DNA of 64,000 nt from Bacillus sp. OV166 (GTDB taxonomy: Bacteria; Bacillota; Bacilli; Bacillales; Cytobacillaceae). The notes beneath the pieces are model-generated. The model made no database searches, was not told the DNA's origin, and saw only the letters and a program-made list of their open reading frames with translations. The stretch lies in the NCBI RefSeq assembly GCF_900177675.1, contig NZ_FXWM01000001.1, positions 1,869,001 to 1,933,000 on the forward strand, written 5' to 3'. A program made the translations under genes and the position numbers. Position 1 is the first letter of the stretch. Every line of letters starts with the position of its first letter. Below, in pieces: positions 1 to 9,298 of this stretch.

Positions 1-194
1 TTAACATTTGGGATACTTGTCGCCAGCTTAACTAATCGTTTGGAGATTTCCTGCCCCGTTTTTCGGTCAACACTTTCAATGTAGCTGTTTTTTACCTTAA
101 CATATGATGCGTTCTCATTGTTTGTTAGTTCCCTTTTTGTACTGCAGCCGGTTAGGATCAGACATAACGCAGTAATAATTAAGGTTTTCTTCAT
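1..194 (-). CDS. ylaJ: YlaJ/YhcN-family spore lipoprotein, N-terminal part
   Basis: Only the first 64 codons lie in the window; the gene runs off the left edge. It begins with a lipoprotein signal peptide: two lysines, a hydrophobic run and a lipobox LTGC with the lipidated cysteine at residue 17. A good ribosome binding site (GGAGGTGG) precedes the ATG at 194. The family (Spore_YhcN_YlaJ) is associated with spore germination in Bacillus. The assignment rests on the lipoprotein start, position next to ylaK, and the short visible sequence, so the name is probable rather than certain. It is transcribed divergently from ylaK. Confidence 0.7.
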   Translation of the reverse strand, partial: MKKTLIITALCLILTGCSTKRELTNNENASYVKVKNSYIESVDRKTGQEISKRLVKLATSIPNV

Positions 195-398
195 TTATTA
201 TCCACCTCCGCATTACTTATAAATAATTGAAATTAAACCTCTTCATACGAATTATTGAATGGTCTCACTAACATTTATTGTGCGGAACTCCTTCTATCTT
301 TATTCCAATAAACATATATTTTACCAAAGTCCAATCTAGCAAAAGGGTTGTTCCGCAATTTAACAAACCTAACAACAAGGAAAGCAGGAGGCGTTGCT

Positions 399-1727
399 TT
401 GAGTAAGATATACGTGTTAGATACAAATGTTTTGTTACAAGACCCGTATTCCCTCTTCTCCTTTGAAGATAATGAAGTTGTTATTCCTGCAGTGGTTCTT
501 GAAGAAGTGGACTCAAAGAAAAGATATATGGATGAAGTTGGGAGAAATGCAAGACATGTTTCGAGATTAATTGATGGACTGAGGGCCTCAGGAAAACTCC
601 ACGAGAAAATCCCGCTTGAAAACGGTGGAACCATCAGAATTGAATTGAATCATCGTACCTTTCATGAGCTTCAGGATATATTTGTTGAAAAAACAAATGA
701 TAATCGTATTCTTGCTGTGGCAAAAAATTTATTTTTAGAAGAACAAACAAAGGAAAATGGAAAGCCAGTCATTCTCGTTAGTAAGGATGCCCTAGTTAGG
801 GTAAAAGCAGATGCCATAGGTTTAGATGCTGAAGATTTTTTAAATGACCGTGTTGTAGAAATCGATCATATTTACACAGGTTTTTTTGAAGTATTTCTTC
901 CAATAGAATTACTAGGTCGTTTTTATGAAAAAGGGGAGTTAAATCTTTCTGAGATCGCCAATCACCCATTTTATCCAAACCAATTTCTAGTAATGAAAGA
1001 TGCTCTTGGTAGTTCTGCTTCAGCGATAGGAATGGTAGATAAAACGAGTAAGAAGGTAAAAAAATTAGCATTAAACCAAGAGCATGTTTGGGGGATTCAT
1101 TCAAGAAATGTACAACAAACAATGGCTATTGAATTATTACTTCGTAAGGATATTCATCTAGTTACATTAACGGGGAAGGCAGGCACAGGGAAAACGCTTC
1201 TTGCATTAGCCTCAGGATTAATGCAAACGGAAGATTTCAGGGAATATAAAAAACTATTAGTGGCTAGACCAATTGTACCTGTGGGAAAAGATTTAGGGTT
1301 TTTACCGGGAGAAAAACAAGAGAAATTAAGACCATGGATGCAGCCAATCTTTGATAATCTAGAATATCTTTTCAATACTAAAAAGCCTGGTGAACTTGAT
1401 GCGATTTTAGCAGGAATGGGTTCGATTGAGGTAGAGGCATTAACGTATATTCGAGGCAGAAGTTTGCCAAAGCAGTTTATCATTATTGATGAAGCACAAA
1501 ACTTAACGAAGCATGAAGTAAAGACCATCCTTACCCGTGTCGGAGAAGGCAGTAAAATTGTTTTAATGGGTGACCCAGAACAGATAGATCATCCATATCT
1601 TGATGCCTATAACAACGGTTTAACGTATGTAGTAGAAAAGTTCAAGGATCAAGTCATTTCCGGACATGTTAAATTAATGAAAGGGGAAAGGTCAGGATTG
1701 GCACTATTGGCAGCTGATTTGCTGTAA
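399..1727 (+). CDS. ylaK: PhoH-family ATPase with N-terminal PIN domain (PhoH2/YlaK)
   Basis: The 442-residue protein joins an N-terminal PIN-type nuclease domain (YVLDTNVLLQDP near residue 5, further acidic residues to about 150) to a C-terminal PhoH ATPase domain. The Walker A motif is TGKAGTGKT near residue 258 and the Walker B is IIIDEAQN near 365. PhoH2 proteins of this layout have been described as RNA helicase/RNase enzymes. The start is the TTG at 399, which sits 7 nt after a perfect AGGAGG and gives the family's usual N-terminus (M-SKIYVLDTN); an upstream in-frame TTG at 348 has no ribosome binding site. The gene stands alone, ending at a strong terminator shared with the convergent ylaL. 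Confidence 0.93.
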   Translation: MSKIYVLDTNVLLQDPYSLFSFEDNEVVIPAVVLEEVDSKKRYMDEVGRNARHVSRLIDGLRASGKLHEKIPLENGGTIRIELNHRTFHELQDIFVEKTNDNRILAVAKNLFLEEQTKENGKPVILVSKDALVRVKADAIGLDAEDFLNDRVVEIDHIYTGFFEVFLPIELLGRFYEKGELNLSEIANHPFYPNQFLVMKDALGSSASAIGMVDKTSKKVKKLALNQEHVWGIHSRNVQQTMAIELLLRKDIHLVTLTGKAGTGKTLLALASGLMQTEDFREYKKLLVARPIVPVGKDLGFLPGEKQEKLRPWMQPIFDNLEYLFNTKKPGELDAILAGMGSIEVEALTYIRGRSLPKQFIIIDEAQNLTKHEVKTILTRVGEGSKIVLMGDPEQIDHPYLDAYNNGLTYVVEKFKDQVISGHVKLMKGERSGLALLAADLL

Positions 1728-1741
1728 ATAATCCTTAAAAG

Positions 1742-1770
1742 TAAAACGGGTGCCCAAGGCACCCGTTTTA
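1742..1770. terminator. Bidirectional terminator between ylaK and ylaL
   Basis: A perfect 13-bp stem with a 3-nt loop carries A-runs on the left and T-runs on the right, so it can end transcripts from both convergent genes. Confidence 0.9.
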
Positions 1771-2265
1771 TTTTATGATAAAACTCTTAATATTTTTAAT
1801 GGGACTTTGTTGATTTGAACCATCACCTAAATAGACATGAACGGGACCATCTAACGTAAGTGGTTTACCTTTATCGGAGAAACCCAATATAAAATCATAG
1901 GCTGTTTCAAGAGGGTACTCATATTCACCCTCTGTGCTCTGAATTACAAAAGTGTGAGCATCACGAGAAGGCTCCGAATTTAATAAAAAAGGCTTCAATG
2001 GAATACCAAAGGTACCAGTTAACACCTTTTCCTTCTCGAATTTCTTTTCAGATTTCAATGTAGGAGGATAAATTGCACCCTCCATAATTTCACGGTCCCA
2101 ATGCTTAGAAACAGCTTTAGTATATTCATCTAATGAATTGGTACTCTCTAATTTTGTTGAAAAAAAGGTCGTTAAATCAACTCGTCGGTCGTCGAAAATC
2201 CACACACCTGGATCAAGTGTGATCGAATATTTCACTTTTCCAGATATGATAATGATATTTTCCAT
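1768..2265 (-). CDS. ylaL: Conserved hypothetical protein YlaL
   Basis: A 165-residue soluble protein with no signal peptide, membrane segment or motif that I can tie to a function. The name comes from its place between ylaK and ylaN and its size, close to B. subtilis YlaL. The N-terminal part (MENIIIISGKVKYSITLDPG) looks beta-rich. An AGGGGGA ribosome binding site precedes the ATG. It is convergent with ylaK and shares its terminator. Function unknown. Confidence 0.75.
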   Translation of the reverse strand: MENIIIISGKVKYSITLDPGVWIFDDRRVDLTTFFSTKLESTNSLDEYTKAVSKHWDREIMEGAIYPPTLKSEKKFEKEKVLTGTFGIPLKPFLLNSEPSRDAHTFVIQSTEGEYEYPLETAYDFILGFSDKGKPLTLDGPVHVYLGDGSNQQSPIKNIKSFIIK

Positions 2266-2415
2266 TTTTCATTCCCCCTAAACCCTTGCATAATTAGTAT
2301 AACTTTTTTTGGGCAAAATGTCATAATAGTAAAAGGAGGTTCCGTAAGAAGATAGAACCTGTCTGAATAGCTGCCGTTTTAAATAAACTCCTTTGTGCAA
2401 TCCACTTCATAGTTC

Positions 2416-2444
2416 TTGCAATTTTCCTTTGTAAACGGTAAAAT
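2416..2444 (+). promoter_or_regulatory. Sigma A promoter of ylaN
   Basis: TTGCAA (2416-2421) and TAAAAT (2439-2444) are separated by 17 nt, each matching the consensus at 5 of 6 positions. The predicted start near 2451 lies just upstream of the ylaN ribosome binding site. Confidence 0.6.
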
Positions 2445-2488
2445 TTATAGATAAGTTGAATTATCGCTCTGAAATGGGGGGATCAATG

Positions 2489-2770
2489 TTGGCGTCTGAA
2501 ATGATCGTGAATCACCAGGAAAAAGCATATGCCTTACTTCAGGCTGACGCTGAAAAAATATTAAAGCTAATCAAAGTGCAAATGGACAATCTCACGATGC
2601 CTCAATGCCCTCTTTATGAAGAGGTATTGGATACACAAATGTTTGGTTTATCAAGAGAAATAGATTTTGCTGTTCGGTTAGGCTTAATAGATAGTAAAGA
2701 CGGTAAGGCAATTCTCGATACATTAGAAAGAGAATTATCAGCGCTTCACGATTCATCGTTAAGGAAATAG
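2489..2770 (+). CDS. ylaN: YlaN, iron-binding Fur antagonist
   Basis: A 93-residue all-helical cytosolic protein, highly conserved in the core [18 protein letters not shown] and [15 protein letters not shown]. YlaN of B. subtilis and S. aureus binds Fe(II) and interacts with Fur to relieve Fur repression, and it becomes essential when iron is scarce (established for the family). The TTG at 2489 gives the family N-terminus M-ASEM and lies 7 nt after a GGGGGG run; the ATG at 2486 is equally in frame but closer to the ribosome binding site. It has its own promoter and terminator. Confidence 0.93.
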   Translation: MASEMIVNHQEKAYALLQADAEKILKLIKVQMDNLTMPQCPLYEEVLDTQMFGLSREIDFAVRLGLIDSKDGKAILDTLERELSALHDSSLRK

Positions 2771-2780
2771 TAGCAAGGAA

Positions 2781-2808
2781 CTCAAACAATCCATGTTTAT
2801 TGTTTGGG
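2781..2808 (+). terminator. Terminator of ylaN
   Basis: CTCAAACAAT pairs with ATTGTTTGGG across an 8-nt loop and is followed by a T-rich tract. Confidence 0.8.
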
Positions 2809-2973
2809 TTTTTTATTATTTCAAGAAAACAAAAACGGGCTCCATCACTTTCCTTATTTCAGAATATTCTTTATTAAATTGTTGTAACAAATTAACTTTT
2901 CCTCAAGTAAAATTGTTTATTTTCTATTATAATAGAGTGATATAAATCAATATTGAAAATGAGGACTTTTTAA

Positions 2974-4179
2974 ATGCTGAAAAAAATATTGAAATCATAT
3001 GATTATTCATTAATTATTGCCACCATCCTTTTGTGTACATTTGGACTTGTTATGATCTATAGCTCAAGCATGGCTTCCGCAGTTCAAAGGTATGGTTATC
3101 CACCTGATTATTTTTACCAAAAACAAAAAGTATGGCTGATGATTTTTACTCTGATCTTCCTTATCGCAGCAATTATTCCATATAAGATCATGATGTTCAA
3201 AAAAGTTCTGGTATTGATAGTGCTATCATCTATTTTATCTCTATTAGGATTATTTGTATTTGGGGTAGAAAAAAATAATGCGCAAAGCTGGTACTCAATT
3301 GGCACTTTCTTATTCCAACCATCGGAGTTTGTCAAGCTTGCAGCCATCATTTATTTAGCAGCCGTTTATGCGAAAAAGCAAGCCTATATCAATCAATTCA
3401 ACAAAGGTGTTCTCCCGCCTTTAGTATATCTTTTTATCATATGTGCACTTATCATTTTTCAACCTGACTTCGGTACAGCATCTATTATCATAGCCATAGC
3501 TTGTATGATTGTTTTATGCTCTGGGATGAATTTTAAAAGTATCGGTAAATTACTTATTTTGGCGCTTATCGTCCTTCTGCCGCTTATTTTAGTTTCCTGG
3601 GGGAAGTTTTTTTCAGACGAACAACTAAGTCGTTTTGCTGTATTAGATAATCCATTTAATGATAAATATGTAAATAATGAAGGTTTTCACTTGGCAAACT
3701 CCTATATCGCCATTGGTTCTGGTGGAGTAAATGGGTTGGGTCTCGGGAAAAGTATTCAAAAGCTTGGTTATCTGCCGGAATCACATACGGATTTCATAAT
3801 GGCTGTAATTGCGGAAGAATTAGGGATTTGGGGTGTAGGATTCGTTATCGTTCTCCTTTTTTATATTGTATTAAGGGGAATTTATATTGGCTTACAATGT
3901 AAGGACCCTTTTGGTAGTCTGCTTGCTATTGGTATTTCGAGTATGATTGGGATTCAGACCTTTATCAATTTAGCAGGAGTTTCTGGGCTAATTCCACTGA
4001 CTGGTGTACCGCTGCCATATATTAGTTACGGAGGATCATCACTCTTGATGCTTGCGGGAGCGACAGGAATACTTGTAAATGTTTCTATGTTCACGAAATA
4101 TGAAAAAAAATATAAAAATAAACAAGATCAAGTCACTAATAGGAATCAATCACAAGATGGCAAGGTTTTCTATATTTAA
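2974..4179 (+). CDS. ftsW: Peptidoglycan polymerase FtsW (SEDS family)
   Basis: A 401-residue multispanning membrane protein of the SEDS glycosyltransferase family. It carries the SEDS signatures YSSSMAS after the first segment, QPSEFVKLA near residue 115, QPDFGTA near 165, LPESHTDFIMAVIAEELG near 270 and ISYGGSS near 350. FtsW polymerises lipid II at the septum together with a class B PBP, here most likely PBP2B (pbpB at 37.9 kb). Its place between ylaN and pycA matches B. subtilis ylaO, now ftsW, and separates it from the second SEDS gene of the window, spoVE. A TATAAT at 2928-2933 may be its -10 element, but I see no convincing -35. Confidence 0.93.
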   Translation: MLKKILKSYDYSLIIATILLCTFGLVMIYSSSMASAVQRYGYPPDYFYQKQKVWLMIFTLIFLIAAIIPYKIMMFKKVLVLIVLSSILSLLGLFVFGVEKNNAQSWYSIGTFLFQPSEFVKLAAIIYLAAVYAKKQAYINQFNKGVLPPLVYLFIICALIIFQPDFGTASIIIAIACMIVLCSGMNFKSIGKLLILALIVLLPLILVSWGKFFSDEQLSRFAVLDNPFNDKYVNNEGFHLANSYIAIGSGGVNGLGLGKSIQKLGYLPESHTDFIMAVIAEELGIWGVGFVIVLLFYIVLRGIYIGLQCKDPFGSLLAIGISSMIGIQTFINLAGVSGLIPLTGVPLPYISYGGSSLLMLAGATGILVNVSMFTKYEKKYKNKQDQVTNRNQSQDGKVFYI

Positions 4180-4181
4180 TC

Positions 4182-4217
4182 AAAACGCGAAGGACAATAT
4201 TTGCTTCTTCGCGTTTT
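4182..4217 (+). terminator. Terminator of ftsW
   Basis: AAAACGCGAAG pairs perfectly with CTTCGCGTTTT over a 14-nt loop and is followed by T residues. Confidence 0.8.
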
Positions 4218-4247
4218 TAAAAATACATAGAATATGAGGTGCTTTAA

Positions 4248-7200
4248 ATGACAAGACAGATAAATAAAGTGTTGGTTGCCAATAGGGGAGAAATAGCGAT
4301 AAGGGTTTTTCGCGCGTGTACTGAACTGAATATTCGAACGGTTGCAATTTATTCGAAAGAGGATTCTGGGGCCTATCATCGTTATAAGGCGGATGAGGCT
4401 TATTTGGTTGGGGAAGGGAAAAAACCAATTGATGCCTATTTAGACATTGATGGCATCATTGCTATAGCCAAAAAAAGCGGTGCAAATGCCATACATCCAG
4501 GTTATGGGTTTATGTCAGAAAATATTCATTTTGCTAAGCGCTGTGAAGAAGAAGGGATTATTTTTATCGGTCCGTCCATTACACAACTTGATATGTTTGG
4601 AGATAAGGTAAAAGCAAGGCATCAAGCAGAGCTTGCTGGAATACCAGTGATTCCTGGTAGTCCTGGTCCCGTAACAGAGGTAAGTGATGTTGAAGACTTT
4701 GTGAAAGTACACAAGTTACCAATAATCATAAAGGCCGCTCTTGGCGGAGGCGGGCGCGGAATGAGAATTGTTAAACGCATAGAGGAAATCCGAGAATCAT
4801 TTGAACGAGCAAAGTCGGAAGCGAAAGCCGCTTTTGGGAATGATGAAGTTTATCTTGAAAAATTAATTGAAAGTCCAAAGCATATCGAAGTGCAAATCAT
4901 TGGTGATCGGCATGGGAATATTGTTCATCTTTTTGACCGCGATTGTTCTGTTCAAAGACGCCATCAAAAAGTAGTGGAGGTTGCTCCAAGTGTGTCTATT
5001 TCTGATGAGTTGCGAGAAAGGATTTGTGCATCGGCCGTAAAATTGATGAAAAATGTTGATTACCTAAATGCAGGTACGGTAGAGTTTCTGGTTTCAGGAA
5101 ATGACTTTTATTTTATAGAAGTAAATCCACGTGTACAAGTGGAACATACTGTAACAGAGATGATAACAGGAGTCGACATCGTGCAGACGCAAATTTTGGT
5201 ATCAGAAGGGCACGAATTACATGGTCCAATTATCGGTATACCACAGCAAGAAAAAATTCAAATGAATGGATTTGCTATACAGTCAAGGGTAACAACAGAA
5301 GACCCGCTTAATAATTTTATGCCTGATACCGGTAAAATTATGGCCTATCGCTCAGGGGGCGGCTTTGGGGTGCGTCTTGATGCTGGAAATGGCTTTCAAG
5401 GAGCTGTTATTACACCGTATTATGACTCTTTATTAGTAAAGCTTTCTACATGGGCTTTAACCTTTGAACAAGCTGCATCAAAAATGGTTCGAAATTTACA
5501 GGAATTCAGGATTAGAGGGATTAAAACAAATATCCCGTTCTTAGAGAATGTTGTTAAGCATGAGAAGTTTAGGAATGGCGAATACGATACTTCATTCATT
5601 GATACAACACCGGAACTGTTCATTTTCCCATTCCGAAAGGACCGCGGAACTAAAATGCTGTCATACATCGGCACGGTCACTGTTAATGGGTTTCCAGGTA
5701 TTGAAAAGAAGAAAAGACCCGTATTTCCGAAGCCAAGAATTCCTAATTTACCCTACGATTTAACGTATCAAGAGGGGACGAAGCAAATTCTTGACAAGTA
5801 TGGTGCCAATGGACTTGTGGAATGGGTCAAGAATCAAAAGCAGGTCTTATTAACGGATACAACATTTCGAGATGCTCATCAGTCACTATTAGCAACCCGT
5901 ATGCGGACGACTGATATTCTTCATATAGCTGAGCCCTCTGCAAAACTTTTACCTGATTTATTCTCTTTTGAAATGTGGGGCGGAGCAACTTTTGATGTTG
6001 CCTACAGGTTCTTAAAAGAAGATCCTTGGGACAGATTGGTAACTCTACGCAGGAAAATTCCAAATGTACTGTTCCAAATGTTAATACGTGGGGCCAATGC
6101 TGTAGGATATAAAAATTATCCTGATAATTTGATTCGTGAATTTGTTGACCAATCTGCTTCAGCTGGAATTGATGTTTTTCGAATTTTCGATAGCTTAAAC
6201 TGGGTAAAAGGTATGGAAGTTGCAATTGATGCGGTGCGTCAAAGCGGTAAAATTGCCGAAGCATCGATATGTTATACAGGGGACATTTTAGATGAGACAA
6301 GGATGAAATACAATCTTCACTATTATAAAAGCTTAGCCAAAGAGCTGGAACAACAAGGTGCCCACATCCTAGGAATTAAGGATATGGCAGGTTTATTGAA
6401 GCCTGAAGCAGCGTACAGATTGGTTTCTGAGTTAAAGGAAACCGTCAATATTCCTATACATCTTCATACTCATGACACAAGTGGAAATGGCCTATATACC
6501 TATGCTCGTGCAATTGATGGTGGAGTGGATATTGTTGATACAGCATTGGGTACAATGGCAGCCTTAACTTCTCAGCCTAGTGCTAATTCGTTATTTTATG
6601 CACTTGAAGGGAATCCTCGGAAACCAAAAGTAAATATCCAAGCATTAGAAAAATTGTCGTATTATTGGGAGGATGTCCGTAAGTATTATCAGGATTTTGA
6701 AAGCGGAATGATTTCCCCCCACACTGAAGTATATCAACATGAAATGCCGGGTGGGCAATATAGCAATCTCCAACAACAGGCAAGAGCAGTAAGCCTTGGT
6801 GAGCGTTGGGATGAAGTTAAAGAAATGTATTCACGAGTAAATAATCTGTTCGGTGATATTGTAAAAGTGACGCCTTCATCAAAGGTCGTAGGTGATATGG
6901 CTCTATTTATGGTTCAAAATGATTTAAGTGAGGAAGATGTGCTTTTAAAGGGGCATATGTTAGATTTCCCTGATTCTGTCGTTGAATTATTTGAAGGATT
7001 TCTTGGCAGGCCATATGGAGGTTTTCCAGCGGAACTTCAAAAAATAATATTAAAAGGTAAAAAACCACTCGAAGTTCGTCCAGGTGAATTGCTTGAACCG
7101 GTTGATTTTGAAAAATTGAAGGAAAAATTGTATAAAGAACTTGGCAGACAGGTAACGGCTTTTGAGATCATTTCGTATGCTTTATATCCAAAGGTATTTA

Positions 7201-7691
7201 TGGATTACATTAAAACGGATGAACAGTATGGAAATATTTCAGTACTAGACACTCCTACTTTCCTTTATGGAATGCGATTGGGTGAAGAAGTAGAGGTAGA
7301 AATAGAAACGGGAAAAACGTTAATTGTAAAACTTGTCTCTATGGGTCATCCTCAAGCTGATGGCACGAGGGTCGTTTATTTTGAGTTAAATGGTCAACCG
7401 CGTGAAGTCCTCATTAAAGATGAGAATATAAAATCTACGGTGGTATCTAGGCTGAAAGCAGACCCAAAAGACGAAAATCACCTTGCAGCCTCGATGCCGG
7501 GAACTGTGGTCAAAGTTGTCGTTGAAAAAGGGGAAAAGGTTGAACGTGGCGATCATTTAATAATTACCGAAGCGATGAAAATGGAAACTACGGTTCAAGC
7601 ACCTTTTTCAGGCGTTGTAAAGGATATCTATGTCACAAGTGGTGAGGCAATATTAACCGGTGACCTTTTAATTGAATTAACAAAAGCGTAA
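4248..7691 (+). CDS. pycA: Pyruvate carboxylase
   Basis: At 1147 residues this is the full-length single-chain pyruvate carboxylase, which converts pyruvate, bicarbonate and ATP to oxaloacetate to replenish the TCA cycle. Domains in order: biotin carboxylase (about 1-455; KVLVANRGEIA, ATP-grasp glycine loop GGGGRGM, active-site EVNPRVQVEHT), carboxyltransferase (about 530-800; LLTDTTFRDAHQS), allosteric/PYC-OADA linker region, and C-terminal biotinyl domain with EAMKM, the biotinylated lysine being K1111. The ATG follows a GAGGTG ribosome binding site. The gene is flanked by terminators on both sides and so appears monocistronic. No truncation or missing motif seen. Confidence 0.98.
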   Translation: MTRQINKVLVANRGEIAIRVFRACTELNIRTVAIYSKEDSGAYHRYKADEAYLVGEGKKPIDAYLDIDGIIAIAKKSGANAIHPGYGFMSENIHFAKRCEEEGIIFIGPSITQLDMFGDKVKARHQAELAGIPVIPGSPGPVTEVSDVEDFVKVHKLPIIIKAALGGGGRGMRIVKRIEEIRESFERAKSEAKAAFGNDEVYLEKLIESPKHIEVQIIGDRHGNIVHLFDRDCSVQRRHQKVVEVAPSVSISDELRERICASAVKLMKNVDYLNAGTVEFLVSGNDFYFIEVNPRVQVEHTVTEMITGVDIVQTQILVSEGHELHGPIIGIPQQEKIQMNGFAIQSRVTTEDPLNNFMPDTGKIMAYRSGGGFGVRLDAGNGFQGAVITPYYDSLLVKLSTWALTFEQAASKMVRNLQEFRIRGIKTNIPFLENVVKHEKFRNGEYDTSFIDTTPELFIFPFRKDRGTKMLSYIGTVTVNGFPGIEKKKRPVFPKPRIPNLPYDLTYQEGTKQILDKYGANGLVEWVKNQKQVLLTDTTFRDAHQSLLATRMRTTDILHIAEPSAKLLPDLFSFEMWGGATFDVAYRFLKEDPWDRLVTLRRKIPNVLFQMLIRGANAVGYKNYPDNLIREFVDQSASAGIDVFRIFDSLNWVKGMEVAIDAVRQSGKIAEASICYTGDILDETRMKYNLHYYKSLAKELEQQGAHILGIKDMAGLLKPEAAYRLVSELKETVNIPIHLHTHDTSGNGLYTYARAIDGGVDIVDTALGTMAALTSQPSANSLFYALEGNPRKPKVNIQALEKLSYYWEDVRKYYQDFESGMISPHTEVYQHEMPGGQYSNLQQQARAVSLGERWDEVKEMYSRVNNLFGDIVKVTPSSKVVGDMALFMVQNDLSEEDVLLKGHMLDFPDSVVELFEGFLGRPYGGFPAELQKIILKGKKPLEVRPGELLEPVDFEKLKEKLYKELGRQVTAFEIISYALYPKVFMDYIKTDEQYGNISVLDTPTFLYGMRLGEEVEVEIETGKTLIVKLVSMGHPQADGTRVVYFELNGQPREVLIKDENIKSTVVSRLKADPKDENHLAASMPGTVVKVVVEKGEKVERGDHLIITEAMKMETTVQAPFSGVVKDIYVTSGEAILTGDLLIELTKA

Positions 7692-7693
7692 TA

Positions 7694-7734
7694 AAAAAAG
7701 CTGCCAGGGAGTGGGTATCCCTGGCAGCTTTTTT
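7694..7734. terminator. Bidirectional terminator between pycA and ctaA
   Basis: A perfect 17-bp stem (AAAAAAGCTGCCAGGGA and its complement) with a 7-nt loop, A-rich on one side and T-rich on the other, between two convergent genes. Confidence 0.95.
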
Positions 7735-8650
7735 ATAGATTATTTTTTTTAGATCTAGAATATAACAAAAGGAAATAACTTAGGACACCAAACAAACAAG
7801 TTATAAAGAAGGCGTGCAGCAGGGCGATATACAGATTTAAGCTGCTAAAAATAATCAAAGCTCCTGCAATCACTTGTAATAAAACAAGGATGAATGAAAT
7901 AATCCAGCCCCAATAAAGAACTTTTTGGTTTTTGTAATGGCGAACAGTTAAATAAAGAATGTAAGTAATCCAGATAAAGATTAATCCAGCAGCGGCTCTG
8001 TGTCCCATTTGCACCCATTCGTACATATTGGAAGGCAAGGAAGGAGCGTCATTTAAACATAGCGGCCAGTCTCGACAAACCAGACTTGACTTAGTGTGAC
8101 GTACGAGTGCGCCAGTGTAGATGACAAGATAACTATAAATGGAAACACCGACAATATGAAACCCCATTCTCTTATCGATATATAGTTTTTCTGCATCAAA
8201 TCTCTTATCAATTTCAAATATTAGAAGTGTTAATAATAACACAGCAGAAAAAGATACAAGTGAAATACCAAAATGTAATGCTAGTACAAAACCAGATTGT
8301 CCCCATTTTACTGCAGCAGCCCCGATTAATGCTTGTAAAAGTAAAAAGAAAAAGGACAGGAAGGAAAGGAATTTCGTTTCTCTAATATGTCCTACCGCCT
8401 TCCATGACCAAACAGAAAGAACGAGAACCATCATTCCTACTACACCAGAAACAAGTCTGTGGGCTAGCTCAATAACTAATTCTGGAGTAATTTCCAACGG
8501 AAGAAATTTACCGTTACAAAGCGGCCAAGATCTCCCGCATCCCATTCCAGAATCAGTCTTTGTGACTAGTGCTCCGCCAATTAAGATAAATATCATTCCG
8601 ATGGTAGTAGCAACAGCTAACCATTTCAAAGATCGTCGCAAAAAATTCAC
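7733..8650 (-). CDS. ctaA: Haem A synthase CtaA
   Basis: A 305-residue protein with eight predicted membrane segments that oxidises the C8 methyl of haem O to give haem A for the caa3 oxidase. The four conserved haem-ligand histidines are seen at H64 (ELAHR), H126 (ALHFG), H217 (QMGHR) and H279 (LLHA). Two extracellular cysteine pairs are present at C38/C45 and C192/C198, as in the Bacillus type of CtaA. It is divergent from ctaB across a 648-bp intergenic region, the usual arrangement in Bacillus where ResD and other regulators act. Confidence 0.97.
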   Translation of the reverse strand: MNFLRRSLKWLAVATTIGMIFILIGGALVTKTDSGMGCGRSWPLCNGKFLPLEITPELVIELAHRLVSGVVGMMVLVLSVWSWKAVGHIRETKFLSFLSFFFLLLQALIGAAAVKWGQSGFVLALHFGISLVSFSAVLLLTLLIFEIDKRFDAEKLYIDKRMGFHIVGVSIYSYLVIYTGALVRHTKSSLVCRDWPLCLNDAPSLPSNMYEWVQMGHRAAAGLIFIWITYILYLTVRHYKNQKVLYWGWIISFILVLLQVIAGALIIFSSLNLYIALLHAFFITCLFGVLSYFLLLYSRSKKNNL

Positions 8651-9298
8651 CTCTTAAAAAAGTTCAATAATTTGTCATTGGATAAACCTGACAGTATAAT
8701 AGATTGGAAAGTAATTTGATTATTAAATTCCCTATTAATCATAACGAATAAAGTTGAAAAAGAACAGAAATTAAGTATAGATTTTAAGATAACTAAAATC
8801 AATAAAAACAGATGCGGAATAATAAATAGTTTTCACTATTATTATAGTGAAAACCGCAGAAACTTAGCAAATGGTCTGTTAGAAATATATTAGTGTTAGT
8901 TTAATTAGAATTATACCTTTTTAGGTGTAAGAGGAATTAACTTTAAATCATGTGAATACAAGGATTTTTTTAAAATTTAGGGGATAATTTGTATAAATGG
9001 AACTATACATCCATAAAAATCTAAGATAGTAACGATAAAATGAACTTTGTCACAATTTAGTCTAAAATTATTCAAAAAAAGTTCACAAAAATATCTAAAA
9101 GTGTGATTTAATATACAGAGAAAGTGTTTTAATAATCACTATCTTTTTAAGTTGATTGTTTATTAATCGAAAAAAATTAATATAACTTTTCTATCATCGT
9201 TCCTTTTTTTACAAATGAGGGCATATATAAATTAAGTATCAATTATCACTTACTTAAATGATGAATATTTGTTATTTAGGTTTAGGAGGAGAAACCAA
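8651..9298. other. ctaA-ctaB divergent regulatory region
   Basis: A 648-bp AT-rich region with no credible gene. It holds a perfect 11-bp inverted repeat at 8829-8854 (listed separately) and, at 9081-9089, a minus-strand TTTGTGAAC close to the TTTGTGAAT motif I recall for ResD binding. TTGATT (9152-9157) and TATAAC/TAATAT near 9178-9186 could form part of a ctaB promoter, but their spacing is poor. Regulation of the haem A genes by ResD is established in B. subtilis; its presence here is inference. Confidence 0.5.
8829..8854. promoter_or_regulatory. Perfect inverted repeat, candidate operator
   Basis: GTTTTCACTAT (8829-8839) and ATAGTGAAAAC (8844-8854) are perfect inverted copies around a 4-nt centre. 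No T-tract follows, so it is unlikely to be a terminator. It lies about 180 bp upstream of ctaA and 445 bp upstream of ctaB. The regulator is unknown. Confidence 0.4.

Noticed and set aside
281..357. TGCGGAAC and GTTCCGCA as an 8-bp inverted pair 61 nt apart upstream of ylaK
   Set aside because: Too short and too far apart; could easily occur by chance in a region this size, and no role is visible.
2338..2360. AGGAGG-like sequence and GGTTC/GAACC hairpin before ylaN
   Set aside because: No start codon follows at a useful distance and the ylaN promoter lies downstream; probably chance.
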